In this document: piece after piece, positions 1 through 10,615 of the stretch
Layout: each line of letters opens with the position of its first letter
Numbering within the stretch: position 1 is the first letter of the stretch
Source: Pseudomonas rubra
GTDB taxonomy: Bacteria > Pseudomonadota > Gammaproteobacteria > Pseudomonadales > Pseudomonadaceae
Length of the DNA: 64,000 nucleotides
NCBI RefSeq assembly: GCF_028656935.1
Contig: NZ_JAMDGZ010000022.1
Location: 141,161 to 205,160, forward strand
Direction: 5' to 3'
Position numbers and translations under genes: made by a program
Notes under the pieces: model-generated
The model's database searches: none
The model's input: only the letters and a program-made list of their open reading frames with translations
Told to the model about the DNA's origin: nothing

Positions 1-2
1 GC

Positions 3-413
3 TGGATCGAGCAGCAGTACGGGCCCAAGCTCTATGTGCTGGGCCTGGCGACCATCAGCCCGACGCCCGGGCAGAAGGTGCCGGTGCTGGGCGCCAACCA
101 CCCGAGTGCGATCTGGTATGCGGCGGACAAAACCAATTATGGCGGAGACCAGGACAAAGCCGATCAGGCCGGGTTGAAAATGATGGGCCAGGACTTGAGC
201 GCTGCCTGCTGGCAAGCAGGCATGGGCCGTAACCCGGCGGCGGATGCCAAGACAACATTGGGCGCCTGTACCCAGAAGTGGCAGGTGACGGCGAAGAAGC
301 AGACGTGTGAGCTGTACTTCCGCACGATTCGCAACATGACCCCGGAGCAGGCCAGTGCCAAGTGCAATACCGGGGCGGTGACGCGGACGTTGCGCGATTT
401 GCAGAAAAGTTGA
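3..413 (+). CDS. 3' part of an unknown protein, cut by the window start
   Basis: The reading frame is open from the first bases of the window to a TGA at 411-413, so at least 136 residues of a longer protein are present. A GTG at 36 could be read as a start, but no ribosome binding site precedes it and the frame stays open upstream, so a truncated gene is more likely. The visible part is soluble, rich in Ala, Lys and Gln, and has four cysteines, which could form disulfides if the protein is exported. I do not recognise the family. It converges on the carbonic anhydrase gene across a REP pair. Confidence 0.6.
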   Translation, partial: WIEQQYGPKLYVLGLATISPTPGQKVPVLGANHPSAIWYAADKTNYGGDQDKADQAGLKMMGQDLSAACWQAGMGRNPAADAKTTLGACTQKWQVTAKKQTCELYFRTIRNMTPEQASAKCNTGAVTRTLRDLQKS

Positions 414-422
414 GGTGAATTC

Positions 423-505
423 ATCGCGGGGCAAGTCGGGTCGCCGCATCGCCGCTCCCACAGGGATTATCTAAATCCTGTGGGAGCGGGCTTGCCCCGC
501 GATAG
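423..505. repeat. REP element pair (inverted)
   Basis: Two inverted copies of the Pseudomonas REP unit, with core GCGGGGCAAG and its complement CTTGCCCCGC. The left copy is degenerate in the middle; the right copy is canonical. They lie between two convergent genes, the usual place for such hairpin-forming elements. Confidence 0.85.
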
Positions 506-507
506 GC

Positions 508-1146
508 TCAATCCTGCGGACGCAACCGGTACTGCGGCGGCAACTGGTCGATGCCGCTGATGGTCGCATTCAAGCTCTTCCAGCGCCCATCCTTGATGCC
601 GTAGATGCAACCATGCACCGACAGGCTCTGCCCACGGTGCCAGGCATTCTGGACGATGGTGGTATGACCGACGTTGGCCACCTGCTGGATCACGTTCAGT
701 TCGCACAGGCGATCTACCCGCTCCTCCTCGGTCGCAAGCTTGGCCAGCTCCACGCGGTTGTCGTAGTACAGGTCGCGTATCGAGCGCAGCCAGCCATCGA
801 TCAGGCCCAACTGACGATCCTGCATCGACGCCCGCACCCCGCCGCAACCGTAGTGGCCGGTGACCAGGATATGCTTGACCTTGAGCACATCCACCGCGTA
901 CTGGATCACCGACAGGCAGTTGAGGTCGGTGTGCAGCACCACATTGGCGACATTGCGGTGAACGAACAGGTCGCCCGGCAACATGCCGACAATCTCGTTG
1001 GCCGGCACCCGGGCGTCCGAACAGCCAATCCAGAGGAACTCCGGGGCCTGCTGACGCGCAAGCTTGGCGAAGAAATCCGGATCTTCCTGCTTGATCGCAT
1101 CGGCCCAGCGCGCGTTGTTATCAATCAGTTCTTGTAGATCGTGCAT
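508..1146 (-). CDS. can: Beta-class carbonic anhydrase
   Basis: Interconverts CO2 and bicarbonate in the cytoplasm, supplying bicarbonate to carboxylases. The 212-residue protein has the normal length for the class. All zinc-site residues of the beta class are visible: Cys42 and Asp44 in WIGCSDAR, and His98 and Cys101 in GHYGCGG. The Asp44-Arg46 pair typical of the active site is present. The neighbouring rimI gene lies upstream on the same strand with a gap of about 60 bases. In PAO1, as I recall, the orthologue also sits near rimI and holD. Identification is secure from the motifs; regulation is not visible. Confidence 0.95.
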   Translation of the reverse strand: MHDLQELIDNNARWADAIKQEDPDFFAKLARQQAPEFLWIGCSDARVPANEIVGMLPGDLFVHRNVANVVLHTDLNCLSVIQYAVDVLKVKHILVTGHYGCGGVRASMQDRQLGLIDGWLRSIRDLYYDNRVELAKLATEEERVDRLCELNVIQQVANVGHTTIVQNAWHRGQSLSVHGCIYGIKDGRWKSLNATISGIDQLPPQYRLRPQD

Positions 1147-1206
1147 GCTCAGGCCTCATGGTTGATGCGCATCGTGTGACAGGCGGCGAGCCCGAGCGCT
1201 GTTGGC

Positions 1207-1659
1207 TTACTCAAACAGGGTGCAGGCCATGACCAGGGCGTCTTCGCGACCACCCGCAACCGGGTAGTAGTCACGACGACGGCCAATTTCATTGAAGCCG
1301 TAACGTTCGTAGAGGCGATAAGCCGACTGGTTGCTGGCACGCACCTCCAGGAAGCATTCGCGGCCATTGCTGGCGTAGGCGCGCGTCATCAGTTCTTCCA
1401 GCAGGCGTAGACCGAGGCCGCGACCCTGGCTTTCCGGCTTGACGGTGATGTTGAGCAGGTGCGCCTCGTCGATGATCACGTTGATCACGCCGTGGCCGAC
1501 CTGCTGCTGGCCTTCGAACATCAGCCAGATTTCATAGGACTTGAGCCCGTCGAGGAAAATCCCACGGGTCCAGGGGTGGCTGAAGGCTGCGTATTCGATC
1601 TTCAGTACGGCATCCAGATCCGCCTCGGTCATCCGGCGGAAGCTGATTGTGTCACTCAT
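1207..1659 (-). CDS. rimI: Ribosomal protein S18-alanine N-acetyltransferase RimI
   Basis: GNAT-fold enzyme that acetylates the N-terminal alanine of ribosomal protein S18. The 150-residue length fits RimI. The acetyl-CoA loop is visible as QGRGLGLRLLEEL, and the C-terminal half carries the family pattern NQSAYRLYERYGF. ATG at 1659 was chosen over the GTG codon directly before it. The start overlaps the end of the holD-like gene by 8 bases, so the two are probably translationally coupled. The rimI-holD pairing is also known from E. coli, which supports both assignments. Confidence 0.92.
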   Translation of the reverse strand: MSDTISFRRMTEADLDAVLKIEYAAFSHPWTRGIFLDGLKSYEIWLMFEGQQQVGHGVINVIIDEAHLLNITVKPESQGRGLGLRLLEELMTRAYASNGRECFLEVRASNQSAYRLYERYGFNEIGRRRDYYPVAGGREDALVMACTLFE

Positions 1660-2449
1660 CACGTGGTTTCCAGCGCGCCATCAGCCGGCGCATGGCTTGC
1701 CAGACGTCCGCTTTGCGCTGCGGCTCGTCCATCAACAGTTCAAGCCCCGGCAAGGCCCAGGCAGTACCCAGCCCTTCAACCGGCAACTCGCGGTAATAAG
1801 CTTCGGCGTCGGCCTCACCGGCAAAACGCACGGCAGGCAGGCCGATCAGCCACAGACAGACACATGGCGCCTCTTCAAGCCGGGCCTGGATAAAGCCCTG
1901 GACGAAATCAGTCGCAGCCTGTGGCCCCTGATCAAGGTTGCCACGCACCAGCAGCGGCCAGCGCACCGGCTCGCCGATGATCTGCGGGCTGTCCGGCAGG
2001 CCCGCGGCGCGCAGCATGTCCTTGAGCAGCAGATAGGAAGGGTCGCGGCTCTGGAACGCCTCACCGGTGGCAAGCTCCACCAGCAGCAAGCAATTGCCGG
2101 CACGCAGCAGTTGCAGGGCAAAGCGCGGCGGGGGCACGGGGACGGGCCTGGCCGCGACAGGTGGCTTTTCGGCCTCTTGCGCAGGTTTGGCGGCCGCTTT
2201 TGGTGTACTGCCGGGGCGCGGGATTTCGATCTTTGGACGCTCGCCGGTGCGCACCTGCGGCGCACTTGGTGCGACAGTAGCCGTCGCTGGTTCCCGCTGC
2301 TGCGGTTCGAGTGCCGGCTCCTCCAGCGGCGCCACCGGCAGCAACAGCTCCGGGCGCGACGGTGCGGCGAACGGCAATTCGGCACGCGGCAGCCAGTGCA
2401 CCACTTGCATGGCGTTAAGGTAAGCGCGGCGGCGGGACTCGATTAACAA
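1652..2449 (-). CDS. holD: DNA polymerase III psi subunit (cryptic HolD) candidate
   Basis: The 265-residue protein has a low-complexity Pro/Ala-rich segment (about residues 30-105) between a short conserved N-terminus and a globular C-terminal half. Automated annotation may call it TonB-like because of the proline linker. By eye the N-terminus (SRRRAYLNAMQVVHW) parallels the start of E. coli HolD (RRDWQLQQLGITQW), and the block CLLLVEL...LLLKDMLRAAGL parallels the HolD core. As in E. coli it lies directly upstream of rimI. A cryptic psi subunit of this size has been described in P. aeruginosa. The TTG at 2449 is preferred because an ATG at 2410 would remove the conserved N-terminal block; no clear ribosome site supports either. 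It would link the clamp loader to SSB at the replication fork. Confidence 0.72.
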   Translation of the reverse strand: MLIESRRRAYLNAMQVVHWLPRAELPFAAPSRPELLLPVAPLEEPALEPQQREPATATVAPSAPQVRTGERPKIEIPRPGSTPKAAAKPAQEAEKPPVAARPVPVPPPRFALQLLRAGNCLLLVELATGEAFQSRDPSYLLLKDMLRAAGLPDSPQIIGEPVRWPLLVRGNLDQGPQAATDFVQGFIQARLEEAPCVCLWLIGLPAVRFAGEADAEAYYRELPVEGLGTAWALPGLELLMDEPQRKADVWQAMRRLMARWKPRDE

Positions 2450-2628
2450 GAAGGATCGGCCATCTGTGGGTAAGTCAGGGGCGATATTCTAACGTTGTTC
2501 GCCGCTCGGCGCCGCTGTTGATCGGCAGAAAACCGCCCGACAGCAGTTTGAAGCGATCAGGGGGTGAATCGACAGGCGTCTGATGCAGTACAATCGGCGC
2601 TTTTATTTGGCAACGAGTCGACCCGCCA

Positions 2629-3906
2629 ATGATCGAACCCAAGCGCGTCCTGCGCGCCCTAGCCGAACACTGGGCCCTGCTCGAGCCACTGTGCGAGCGC
2701 TTCGACGGGGGCACCCTGAGCCTGGCCGAGCTGCGCCAGCAACTGGCCAGCCAACAGCTGGAAAGCACGCCCCAGGACATCACCAGCCTGCTTGATGTGT
2801 GGATCCGCCTGGATATCCTGGTGCCTGTGGCAAAAAGCCCGAACCGTTTCGAGCTCAACGCCCAGATCCACGACTTTCTCGCTTACCTGCGCCGCGAGCA
2901 CCGCCTGGGCCTGTGCCTGGAGATCGAAGCCTACCTGCGCCACCTCGAGCGTCTGGCCGGACACATCCAGGATGCCTTCGAGATTCGCGACGGCAACGAC
3001 CTCGCGCGCCAGCTACGCCTGCTCGACATGCGTGTGCGCGATGTCCTGAAAAAGCTCGACAACGACGAGCAGGCGCTGGTCGCCGTGGCCGAACGGGCCA
3101 AAACCAGCGACCGGCAGATCCCCTTGCGCCAGCGTTATGCCGAAGTCCTGGCGACCTGGGATGAATACGTCGAGCCGATGATCCAGTTGGTCAACGCCGA
3201 TGGCGCCTTCGAGCAAGGCGTGCGCAAGGTCGAGACGGTACTGCTGCGCTTGCTCGGCGAGCAGGCCCGCCTGGGCCATCTGGTCGACGACGACATGCTC
3301 CTGCGCACCCATGCGCGCATCCTGGAAATGCAGACCAGCGCCCAGCTGACCCTGCGCCATGCCCGCGAACTGCTGTTGCCGCTGCGTGAAGAAGCCCGCC
3401 GGCACAACGCCGTGACCCGCGGCGCCGCCCTGGCGCTGTCGGTGATCCGTCGCAAGGGCCTGGACGCCGTGCCACAAGCCGCCATGCCGCTGTTCACCCG
3501 CCCGCAGAGCACCTTCCTCGGCAGCGCCAGCCAGGTCGAAGCCTACGTCTATGCCCTGGCCCGTTTCGAGCCCAAGCCTGCGCAGTTTCCCAAGGCCCAC
3601 AAGAGCCACAAGGGTGACGCCCCGCGCGCGCCGCGCACGGTCAAGGAGATGCTCGAGCGCTGCGAAGACGCCCTGCCGCTGCCGGACCTGATGGTCTGGC
3701 TGCTCGATCAGGAGCCCGAAGGCGCCACCGACGAGTTGCTGTACTGGTTCTCGCGCCTGTCGCGGGAAAAACGCTTTAACCGCGAGCGCCTCGAACGCTG
3801 CGAATACATCACCCGCGAACACCTGGTCAGCCTGCGCTCCTTCGCCCTGACATCGAGCCGCGAACCATCGCCTGAGCCTACTGCGAGCCCTGCCCATGCA
3901 TCTTGA
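2629..3906 (+). CDS. mksF: Condensin subunit MksF (kleisin)
   Basis: First gene of a three-gene MksFEB condensin operon. MksF is the MukF-like kleisin that bridges the two ATPase heads and binds MksE. The 425-residue protein is almost wholly helical, with an N-terminal winged-helix-like part (residues 1-90) followed by long charged helices. This matches the family and lacks the extra domains of E. coli MukF. It overlaps mksE by 11 bases and the order F-E-B is the canonical one. The start ATG has only a weak ribosome site. Position in the operon and size make the call firm although there is no short diagnostic motif. Confidence 0.9.
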   Translation: MIEPKRVLRALAEHWALLEPLCERFDGGTLSLAELRQQLASQQLESTPQDITSLLDVWIRLDILVPVAKSPNRFELNAQIHDFLAYLRREHRLGLCLEIEAYLRHLERLAGHIQDAFEIRDGNDLARQLRLLDMRVRDVLKKLDNDEQALVAVAERAKTSDRQIPLRQRYAEVLATWDEYVEPMIQLVNADGAFEQGVRKVETVLLRLLGEQARLGHLVDDDMLLRTHARILEMQTSAQLTLRHARELLLPLREEARRHNAVTRGAALALSVIRRKGLDAVPQAAMPLFTRPQSTFLGSASQVEAYVYALARFEPKPAQFPKAHKSHKGDAPRAPRTVKEMLERCEDALPLPDLMVWLLDQEPEGATDELLYWFSRLSREKRFNRERLERCEYITREHLVSLRSFALTSSREPSPEPTASPAHAS

Positions 3907-4597
3907 TCTCTCCGAACTGCCTCAGCTCGCACCGATCTTTCGCGAGCTGTTCAAGGGCTTCCACATCAGCCGCCGCGACCCGGAGCTGTACGCCCAACTG
4001 TCGAACTTCCAGGACCAGTACCGTGGTCTGTTCAAGGCCCTGGGATTTGAACTGGTGTGTGACACCCGAGGTTTCTACTACTTCGTTCCAGACCTGGCTG
4101 CCGCCCAGGTCAACAAGACCGCCCAGCGCCTGTCGCTGTTCACCTTCATCCTGGTCGAACACCTGGCCGACCAGGGCCGCGACCCGATGGCGGTGCTCGA
4201 CGGCGGCAGCCTGGGCCGCGACGAGCTACCTTCGCTGCTGGAAAAATACCGCGACCTGTTCATCCAGGCCGAAGTGCAAACCCCGGATGAGCTGGAAGAA
4301 AAAATCATGCGCCGCATGACCCAGCTTGGCTTTGCCCACGAAGAGAACGGCATCTACCGCTTCCTGCCGCCGATGCACCGCTTCCTCGATGTCTGCCTGT
4401 CGGTCCAGCAGGACCGCGACCTGGCCGCCAGTTTGCACAGCGCCCTGCCGCTGCCAACACCGGTGCTGGTCGAAGAAGAGAGCCCGGAACAACTGAACCG
4501 TACCGACGACCCGCTCGACCTGAGCCCGTTCGAAGAAAGCGAAGAAGACGCCTTGGCCCGGGCCATTGCGCAAGAGCAACAGGAGATTGACGCATGA
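3896..4597 (+). CDS. mksE: Condensin subunit MksE (KITE protein)
   Basis: MukE-like KITE subunit that dimerises on the kleisin MksF and contacts DNA. The 233-residue protein shows tandem winged-helix-like segments (about residues 1-80 and 100-165) and an acidic C-terminal tail (residues 190-233). It starts inside the end of mksF and ends with a 4-base ATGA overlap with mksB, so the three subunits are translationally coupled, as expected for a fixed complex. Confidence 0.9.
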   Translation: MHLDLSELPQLAPIFRELFKGFHISRRDPELYAQLSNFQDQYRGLFKALGFELVCDTRGFYYFVPDLAAAQVNKTAQRLSLFTFILVEHLADQGRDPMAVLDGGSLGRDELPSLLEKYRDLFIQAEVQTPDELEEKIMRRMTQLGFAHEENGIYRFLPPMHRFLDVCLSVQQDRDLAASLHSALPLPTPVLVEEESPEQLNRTDDPLDLSPFEESEEDALARAIAQEQQEIDA

Positions 4598-7425
4598 GCC
4601 AGGAACGCTACGGTATTCGCCGCTTCGCACTGCTCAACACCGCCGGCTACAGCCTGGGCCTGTTCCCCCTGGAGCACCCGCTGTCGGTCTACGGTGCCAA
4701 CAACCTGGGCAAGAGTGCCTCGATCAACGCCCTGCAGTTCCCGATCCTGGCGCGCATGTCCGACATGAGCTTCGGCAAGTACAGCCTGGAGCAGTCGCGG
4801 CGCTTCTACTTTGCCAGCGACACCAGCTATATCCTCTGCGAGGTCAACCTGCCCCACGGCCCGCACGTGATCGGCGTGGTCGGCCGCGGCCCGGGTGGCG
4901 GTTTCGGCCACCAGTTCTTTGCCTATGCCGGCGAACTGGACCTGGCCCACTACCAGAAGAACGATACCTGCCTGCGCCAGAAAGAGCTGTTCAGCAACCT
5001 TGAGCGCAACGGCCTGAAAGCCTACGAACTCAAGCCTGACGAACTGCGTCGCCTGCTGGTCGGTGGCCATACCTCGATCCCGCTGGACCTGACCCTGATC
5101 CCGCTGCGCTCCACCAGCGAGCAGAGCCTGAAGACCTTCCGCGCGCTGTTCATCAACCTGCTGCACATGCGCGAGATCACCGCCGCCAAGCTCAAGCAAC
5201 TGTTCCTCGATGCCTTCGAGCACAGCCTGCGCTCGGGCAGCGTCGACTACATCGCTGCCTGCGAAGAAGCCTTCCGTGACGTGCGACGCATGGAGCAGGA
5301 CTACAACTCGCTGGTCGCCGCCGGCCCCTTGGTCGAGGCCCTGGCCAATGGTGTGGCCCAGCGCGAGATCCTGCGCGGCAAGCTGCACCGCCTGTCGCCA
5401 CTGCTCGACTCGCTGCTCGGCACCTGGCAAGACTACGCCGGCGCCCGCAAAGAAGAGCTGGTGATTCAGGCCGAGCACTACAAGAACGAACAGGACAGCC
5501 TGCAGAATGACCAGCGTGGTGGCACCCAGGAGCTGATGCGCCTGGAGCGTGAGATCACTGGCGTGCAGCGCTGGCTCGGCGAGCTGTCGGTACTCAAGCA
5601 CCGCTTTGCCCTGGTCGATGACGTCAAGGTCCTGGAGCAGCAACTGCTGGCCGCCAAGGACGCCCACGACGAACTGGCTGGCGCCCTGGCGCAGTCACGC
5701 CAGTTCAGTGCCGAAGACCTCGAGGAGCGCCTGCGCGAGCTGGAGAAACGCCTCAAATCGGTCAAACAGCAACTCGACCACGCCGACAACAACAGCTATG
5801 CACGGCTGCGTGAAGAGTTCTCGCAGCAGGACGTCGAGCGCCTGATGCGCCTGTTCAACGGCGCACTGTTCAGCCTGCCGCTGGGCGAGCGCGGCATCGA
5901 ACTGGACGACAGCGACGTCTGGGTCAAATCCCTGGAAGCGGTGCTCGACGGCTTCAAGGGCGAGCGCTTCGAAGCGCCGGGCCTGTCCATCGACCTGACG
6001 CACATCGAACCCCCTGCCCTGCAGGCCCTGGCCGACCGTGCGGCCCTGCGCGACCAGAAAGAGCGCCTGGACAAAGAGCTCAAGCAGCTCAAGACCCAGC
6101 AGGCCGTAGCCGCCGACCGCGCCGCGAGCAAGACCCAGACCGAAGCCCTGTACCAGCAGGTACTGGATGCCCAGAAGGCCCTGGAAGACTTCCGCCGCAG
6201 TGAGACCCTCTCCGCCGAAGAGGGCGACAAGCTCGAGCAACTGGCGCAGATGGAAGCCGCCCAGGACGAACTCAAGCGCTCCAGCGACGCCTTCACCGAA
6301 CGCGTCCAGCAACTGTCAGCCAAGCTGCAACTGGTCGGCCGCCAGATCGCCGACATGGAAGCCAAGCAACGCACCCTCGACGACGCCCTGCGCCGTCGCC
6401 AACTGCTGCCTGCCGACCTGCCGTTCGGCACGCCGTTCATGGAGCCGGTCGACGACAGCATGGATAACCTGCTGCCACTGCTCAACGACTACCAGGACAG
6501 CTGGCAGGGCCTGCTGCGCGTCGATGGCCAGATCGAGGCACTGTACGCCCAGGTTCGCCTCAAAGGCGTGGCCAAGTTCGACAGCGAAGACGACATGGAG
6601 CGTCGCCTGCAACTGCTGATCAACGCCTATTCGCACCGTACCGAAGAAGCGCTGACCCTGGGCAAGGCACGCCGCGCCGCGGTCACCGACATCGCCCGGA
6701 CCTTGCGCAACATCCGCAGCGACTACGACAGCCTCGAGCACCAGCTGGCGCTGTTCAACCGCGAGATCAACAAGCGCCAGGTCTCCAACCTGCAGAGCTT
6801 CCGCATCGTCCTGGCGCCGAACAAGGAAGCGCTCAAGCACATTGACCAGATCATCCACAGCGCCGGCCAGTACGAGGAAGGCGAGACCCTGTCGGTGTTC
6901 GACCTGAGCCAGAGCGCCGAGCAGGACAACAAGAACGAAGAGGCCAAGGAATACCTGGCGCGGCTGGTGGCAGCCAACCACAACCAGCTGGGCCTGAAGG
7001 ACCTGTTCGAACTGGCCTTCGAGATCACCAAGGTCGGTGGTCAGCCGGTGATCCACACCGACATCGACGGCGCGGCGTCCAACGGCACCACCATGACCAT
7101 CAAGGCGCTGACCAACATGTACTTGTTGCTGCACCTGATGGACCGCGACCTGGCCGGTCGCGTACGCCTGCCGTACTACCTGGACGAAGCGGCCGACATC
7201 GACGAACGCAACCAGGCAGCACTGCTGGAAACCAGCTTGCAGCTGGGCTTCGTACCGATTCTGGCAAGCGTGAAGCCGCAGGTCTCGGCGCATGTCGCCA
7301 TCGACCTGGAAGGCGGCAGCGGGCCGAACGGGATCTACATCGACGAGGCGGACTGGAAGTACATCAGCCGCCGGGATGTGGAGAAGGCGGTGGTGCGGGT
7401 AGAAGAGGAAGAAGCTTCGGTTTGA
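4594..7425 (+). CDS. mksB: Condensin subunit MksB (SMC-like ATPase)
   Basis: SMC/MukB-like ATPase that, with MksE and MksF, compacts or extrudes DNA. The 943-residue protein has an N-terminal head with P-loop GANNLGKS (Gly34-Ser41) and a long coiled coil (about 280-440 and 490-780) interrupted by a hinge-like segment. The C-terminal head carries the Walker B strand LPYYLDEAADID with Asp864-Glu865. The Asn-Asn inside the P-loop differs from the common GxxGxGKS but fits the Mks family. No mksG (TOPRIM nuclease, JetD) follows: after 7425 there is only a REP pair and the convergent creA. This suggests the chromosome-organising type rather than a Wadjet plasmid-defence operon. Confidence 0.93.
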   Translation: MSQERYGIRRFALLNTAGYSLGLFPLEHPLSVYGANNLGKSASINALQFPILARMSDMSFGKYSLEQSRRFYFASDTSYILCEVNLPHGPHVIGVVGRGPGGGFGHQFFAYAGELDLAHYQKNDTCLRQKELFSNLERNGLKAYELKPDELRRLLVGGHTSIPLDLTLIPLRSTSEQSLKTFRALFINLLHMREITAAKLKQLFLDAFEHSLRSGSVDYIAACEEAFRDVRRMEQDYNSLVAAGPLVEALANGVAQREILRGKLHRLSPLLDSLLGTWQDYAGARKEELVIQAEHYKNEQDSLQNDQRGGTQELMRLEREITGVQRWLGELSVLKHRFALVDDVKVLEQQLLAAKDAHDELAGALAQSRQFSAEDLEERLRELEKRLKSVKQQLDHADNNSYARLREEFSQQDVERLMRLFNGALFSLPLGERGIELDDSDVWVKSLEAVLDGFKGERFEAPGLSIDLTHIEPPALQALADRAALRDQKERLDKELKQLKTQQAVAADRAASKTQTEALYQQVLDAQKALEDFRRSETLSAEEGDKLEQLAQMEAAQDELKRSSDAFTERVQQLSAKLQLVGRQIADMEAKQRTLDDALRRRQLLPADLPFGTPFMEPVDDSMDNLLPLLNDYQDSWQGLLRVDGQIEALYAQVRLKGVAKFDSEDDMERRLQLLINAYSHRTEEALTLGKARRAAVTDIARTLRNIRSDYDSLEHQLALFNREINKRQVSNLQSFRIVLAPNKEALKHIDQIIHSAGQYEEGETLSVFDLSQSAEQDNKNEEAKEYLARLVAANHNQLGLKDLFELAFEITKVGGQPVIHTDIDGAASNGTTMTIKALTNMYLLLHLMDRDLAGRVRLPYYLDEAADIDERNQAALLETSLQLGFVPILASVKPQVSAHVAIDLEGGSGPNGIYIDEADWKYISRRDVEKAVVRVEEEEASV

Positions 7426-7453
7426 GGCTTGTTTTTGGGGCCTTTCAGGCCCC

Positions 7454-7524
7454 ATCGCCGGCAAGGCCGGCTCCCACAGGGACTGCATGCACAGGACTTT
7501 GTGGGAGCCGGCCTTGCCGGCGAT
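7454..7524. repeat. REP-like inverted pair, CCGGC variant
   Basis: Two inverted arms of the form ATCGCCGGCAAGGCCGGCTCCCAC, a variant of the REP unit in which GGGGC is replaced by CCGGC. It separates the convergent mksB and creA genes and could act as a bidirectional hairpin. Confidence 0.8.
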
Positions 7525-7539
7525 GAATTCAACTCGGTG

Positions 7540-7995
7540 TTACTGGGCCCACGGCAAGATAGGAATCGCCGTCACCGCATTCTGCGGGCTACCTTCGATG
7601 ATCCGGTCGGAGTACACCAGATAGACCAGGGTATTGCGCTTCTTGTCGAGGAAGCGCACCACCTGCATGGTCTTGAACACCAGCGAGGTGCGTTCCTTGA
7701 ACACCTCGTCACCGTCCTTGAGCGGCTCCTTGAAGCGAATTGGCCCAACCTGGCGGCAGGCGATCGAGGCTTCGGCGCGGTCCTCTGCCAGGCCCAGGCC
7801 GCCTTTCAAACCGCCGGTCTTGGCTCGCGACAAGTAGCAGGTCACGCCCTCCACCTTCGGATCATCAAACGCCTCGACGACAATACGGTCATTCGGCCCG
7901 ACGATCTTGAACACCGTCGAAACCTGGCCGATCTCCTCGGCCGACGCCAGTACCGGCAATGCCAGCAGCGCTGCTGCAACTATCCCTTTGAACAC
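7540..7995 (-). CDS. creA: CreA family periplasmic protein
   Basis: The 151-residue protein starts with a clear signal peptide (residues 1-19, ending ALPVLASA) followed by the CreA-family body, including [21 protein letters not shown] and the C-terminal SGSPQNAV-like region. CreA proteins are conserved in proteobacteria but their biochemical role is not established. The gene follows proB on the same strand with a 10-base gap, so it probably forms an operon with it. A convergent REP pair lies downstream. Confidence 0.88.
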   Translation of the reverse strand: MFKGIVAAALLALPVLASAEEIGQVSTVFKIVGPNDRIVVEAFDDPKVEGVTCYLSRAKTGGLKGGLGLAEDRAEASIACRQVGPIRFKEPLKDGDEVFKERTSLVFKTMQVVRFLDKKRNTLVYLVYSDRIIEGSPQNAVTAIPILPWAQ

Positions 7996-8005
7996 GCGTA
8001 TATCC

Positions 8006-9124
8006 TCAGACCAGAATCAGGTTGTCGCGGTGCACCAGCTCCGGCTCGGCGATATAGCCCAGCAGGCCCTCGATCGCGTCGGACGGCTGGCCAATGATTT
8101 TCTGTGCTTCCAAGGCGCTGTAGTTGGCCAGGCCACGAGCGACCTCGAGGCCATCCGGGCCAACGCAGACCACCATCTCACCACGGCGAAAGCTGCCCTG
8201 CACGGTCTTGACGCCCACTGGCAACAGGCTCTTGCTGTCCTTGCGCAGCGCCTTCACCGCGCCATCGTCGAGCACCAGGGTGCCACGGGTCTGCAGGTGC
8301 CCGGCCAGCCATTGCTTGCGCGCGGCAAGCATGCCGCGCTCGGGCGACAGCAGGGTACCCAGGCGCTCACCGGTCTTGAGCCGGTCCAGCACGCGCTCCA
8401 GGCGACCACCGACGATGATCGTGTGTGCACCGGAGCGGGCTGCCAGGCGCGCGGCTCGCAGCTTGGTCTGCATGCCGCCACGGCCCAGGGCGCCACCGGT
8501 GCCACCGGCCACGGCATCGAGGCTCGGATCATCGGCGCGAGCTTCGTAGATGAGCTGCGCATCAGGGTTGTTGCGCGGGTCGGCATCGAACATGCCGTCG
8601 CGGTCGGTAAGTATCACCAACAGGTCGGCCTCCACCAGGTTGGCCACCAGCGCCGCCAGGGTGTCGTTGTCGCCGAAGCGGATCTCGTCGGTGACCACCG
8701 TGTCGTTCTCGTTGATCACCGGCACCACGCCCAGCTCCACCAAGGTGCGCAGGGTGCTGCGGGCGTTGAGGTAGCGCTTGCGGTCAGACAGGTCGTCATG
8801 GGTCAGAAGGATCTGCGCGGTGTGCCGGCCGTGCTCGGCAAAGCTCGACTCCCAGGCCTGCACCAGGCCCATCTGGCCGATGGAGGCCGCAGCCTGCAGC
8901 TCGTTCATCGCACTCGGTCGCTTGGCCCAACCCAGGCGGCTCATCCCGGCGGCAACCGCCCCGGACGACACCAGCACCAACTCGACACCCGCCTCATGCA
9001 ACGCCACCATCTGCTCGACCCAGACCCCCATGGCCGCGCGATCCAGGCCCTTGCCATCCGCTGTCAGCAGGGCACTGCCGATTTTCACCACCCAGCGCTG
9101 CGCACCCGTCACCTTGCTCCGCAT
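8006..9124 (-). CDS. proB: Glutamate 5-kinase
   Basis: Catalyses ATP-dependent phosphorylation of L-glutamate, the first step of proline synthesis and its usual feedback point. The 372-residue protein has the two-domain layout of the bacterial enzyme: an amino-acid-kinase domain (residues about 8-260, with VVKIGSALL and the VSSGAVAAG loop) and a C-terminal PUA domain (about 280-360). It lies downstream of obgE with a terminator-like hairpin between them, the order seen across Pseudomonas. Confidence 0.97.
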   Translation of the reverse strand: MRSKVTGAQRWVVKIGSALLTADGKGLDRAAMGVWVEQMVALHEAGVELVLVSSGAVAAGMSRLGWAKRPSAMNELQAAASIGQMGLVQAWESSFAEHGRHTAQILLTHDDLSDRKRYLNARSTLRTLVELGVVPVINENDTVVTDEIRFGDNDTLAALVANLVEADLLVILTDRDGMFDADPRNNPDAQLIYEARADDPSLDAVAGGTGGALGRGGMQTKLRAARLAARSGAHTIIVGGRLERVLDRLKTGERLGTLLSPERGMLAARKQWLAGHLQTRGTLVLDDGAVKALRKDSKSLLPVGVKTVQGSFRRGEMVVCVGPDGLEVARGLANYSALEAQKIIGQPSDAIEGLLGYIAEPELVHRDNLILV

Positions 9125-9156
9125 CTTCTTCCAACCTATTCAGATCTTTAGATACC

Positions 9157-9184
9157 AAAACGCCGCTCCTGAGAGCGGCGTTTA
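9157..9184 (-). terminator. Hairpin between obgE and proB
   Basis: Stem AACGCCGCTC / GAGCGGCGTT with a short loop, followed on the minus strand by a short T run. It lies directly after the obgE stop and before proB, so it may end or attenuate the obgE transcript. Confidence 0.7.
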
Positions 9185-9199
9185 GTGTACTGCAACGAA

Positions 9200-10438
<1,239 letters not shown>

Positions 10439-10569
10439 TCAGCTGGACGAGCTGAGTGACACAAAGACATAAGGCTCTTGCAAAAGTGAGCGCGGCGGCC
10501 CCGTCACGACAGTAACAACCCACGCCGGCAGCCCATACAAACAGCTTTGCAAGAGACTCACCCCACAAA

Positions 10570-10600
10570 CGAAAAAGCCCCGTCGCGAGACAGGGCTTTT
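10570..10600 (-). terminator. Intrinsic terminator of rplU-rpmA
   Basis: Hairpin with arms AAAAGCCCTG and the near complement CGGGGCTTTTT, ending in T residues on the minus strand, 16 bases after the rpmA stop. It closes the ribosomal-protein operon before obgE. Confidence 0.85.
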
Positions 10601-10615
10601 CCAGCGTTCGCGCGA

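Noticed and set aside
423..505. Short palindromic repeats considered as a CRISPR remnant
   Set aside because: Units are single or inverted pairs at gene ends with no regular spacers and no cas genes; they are REP elements.
4354..5667. 437-codon open frame antisense to mksE/mksB
   Set aside because: Shadow frame spanning two overlapping real genes; no independent support.
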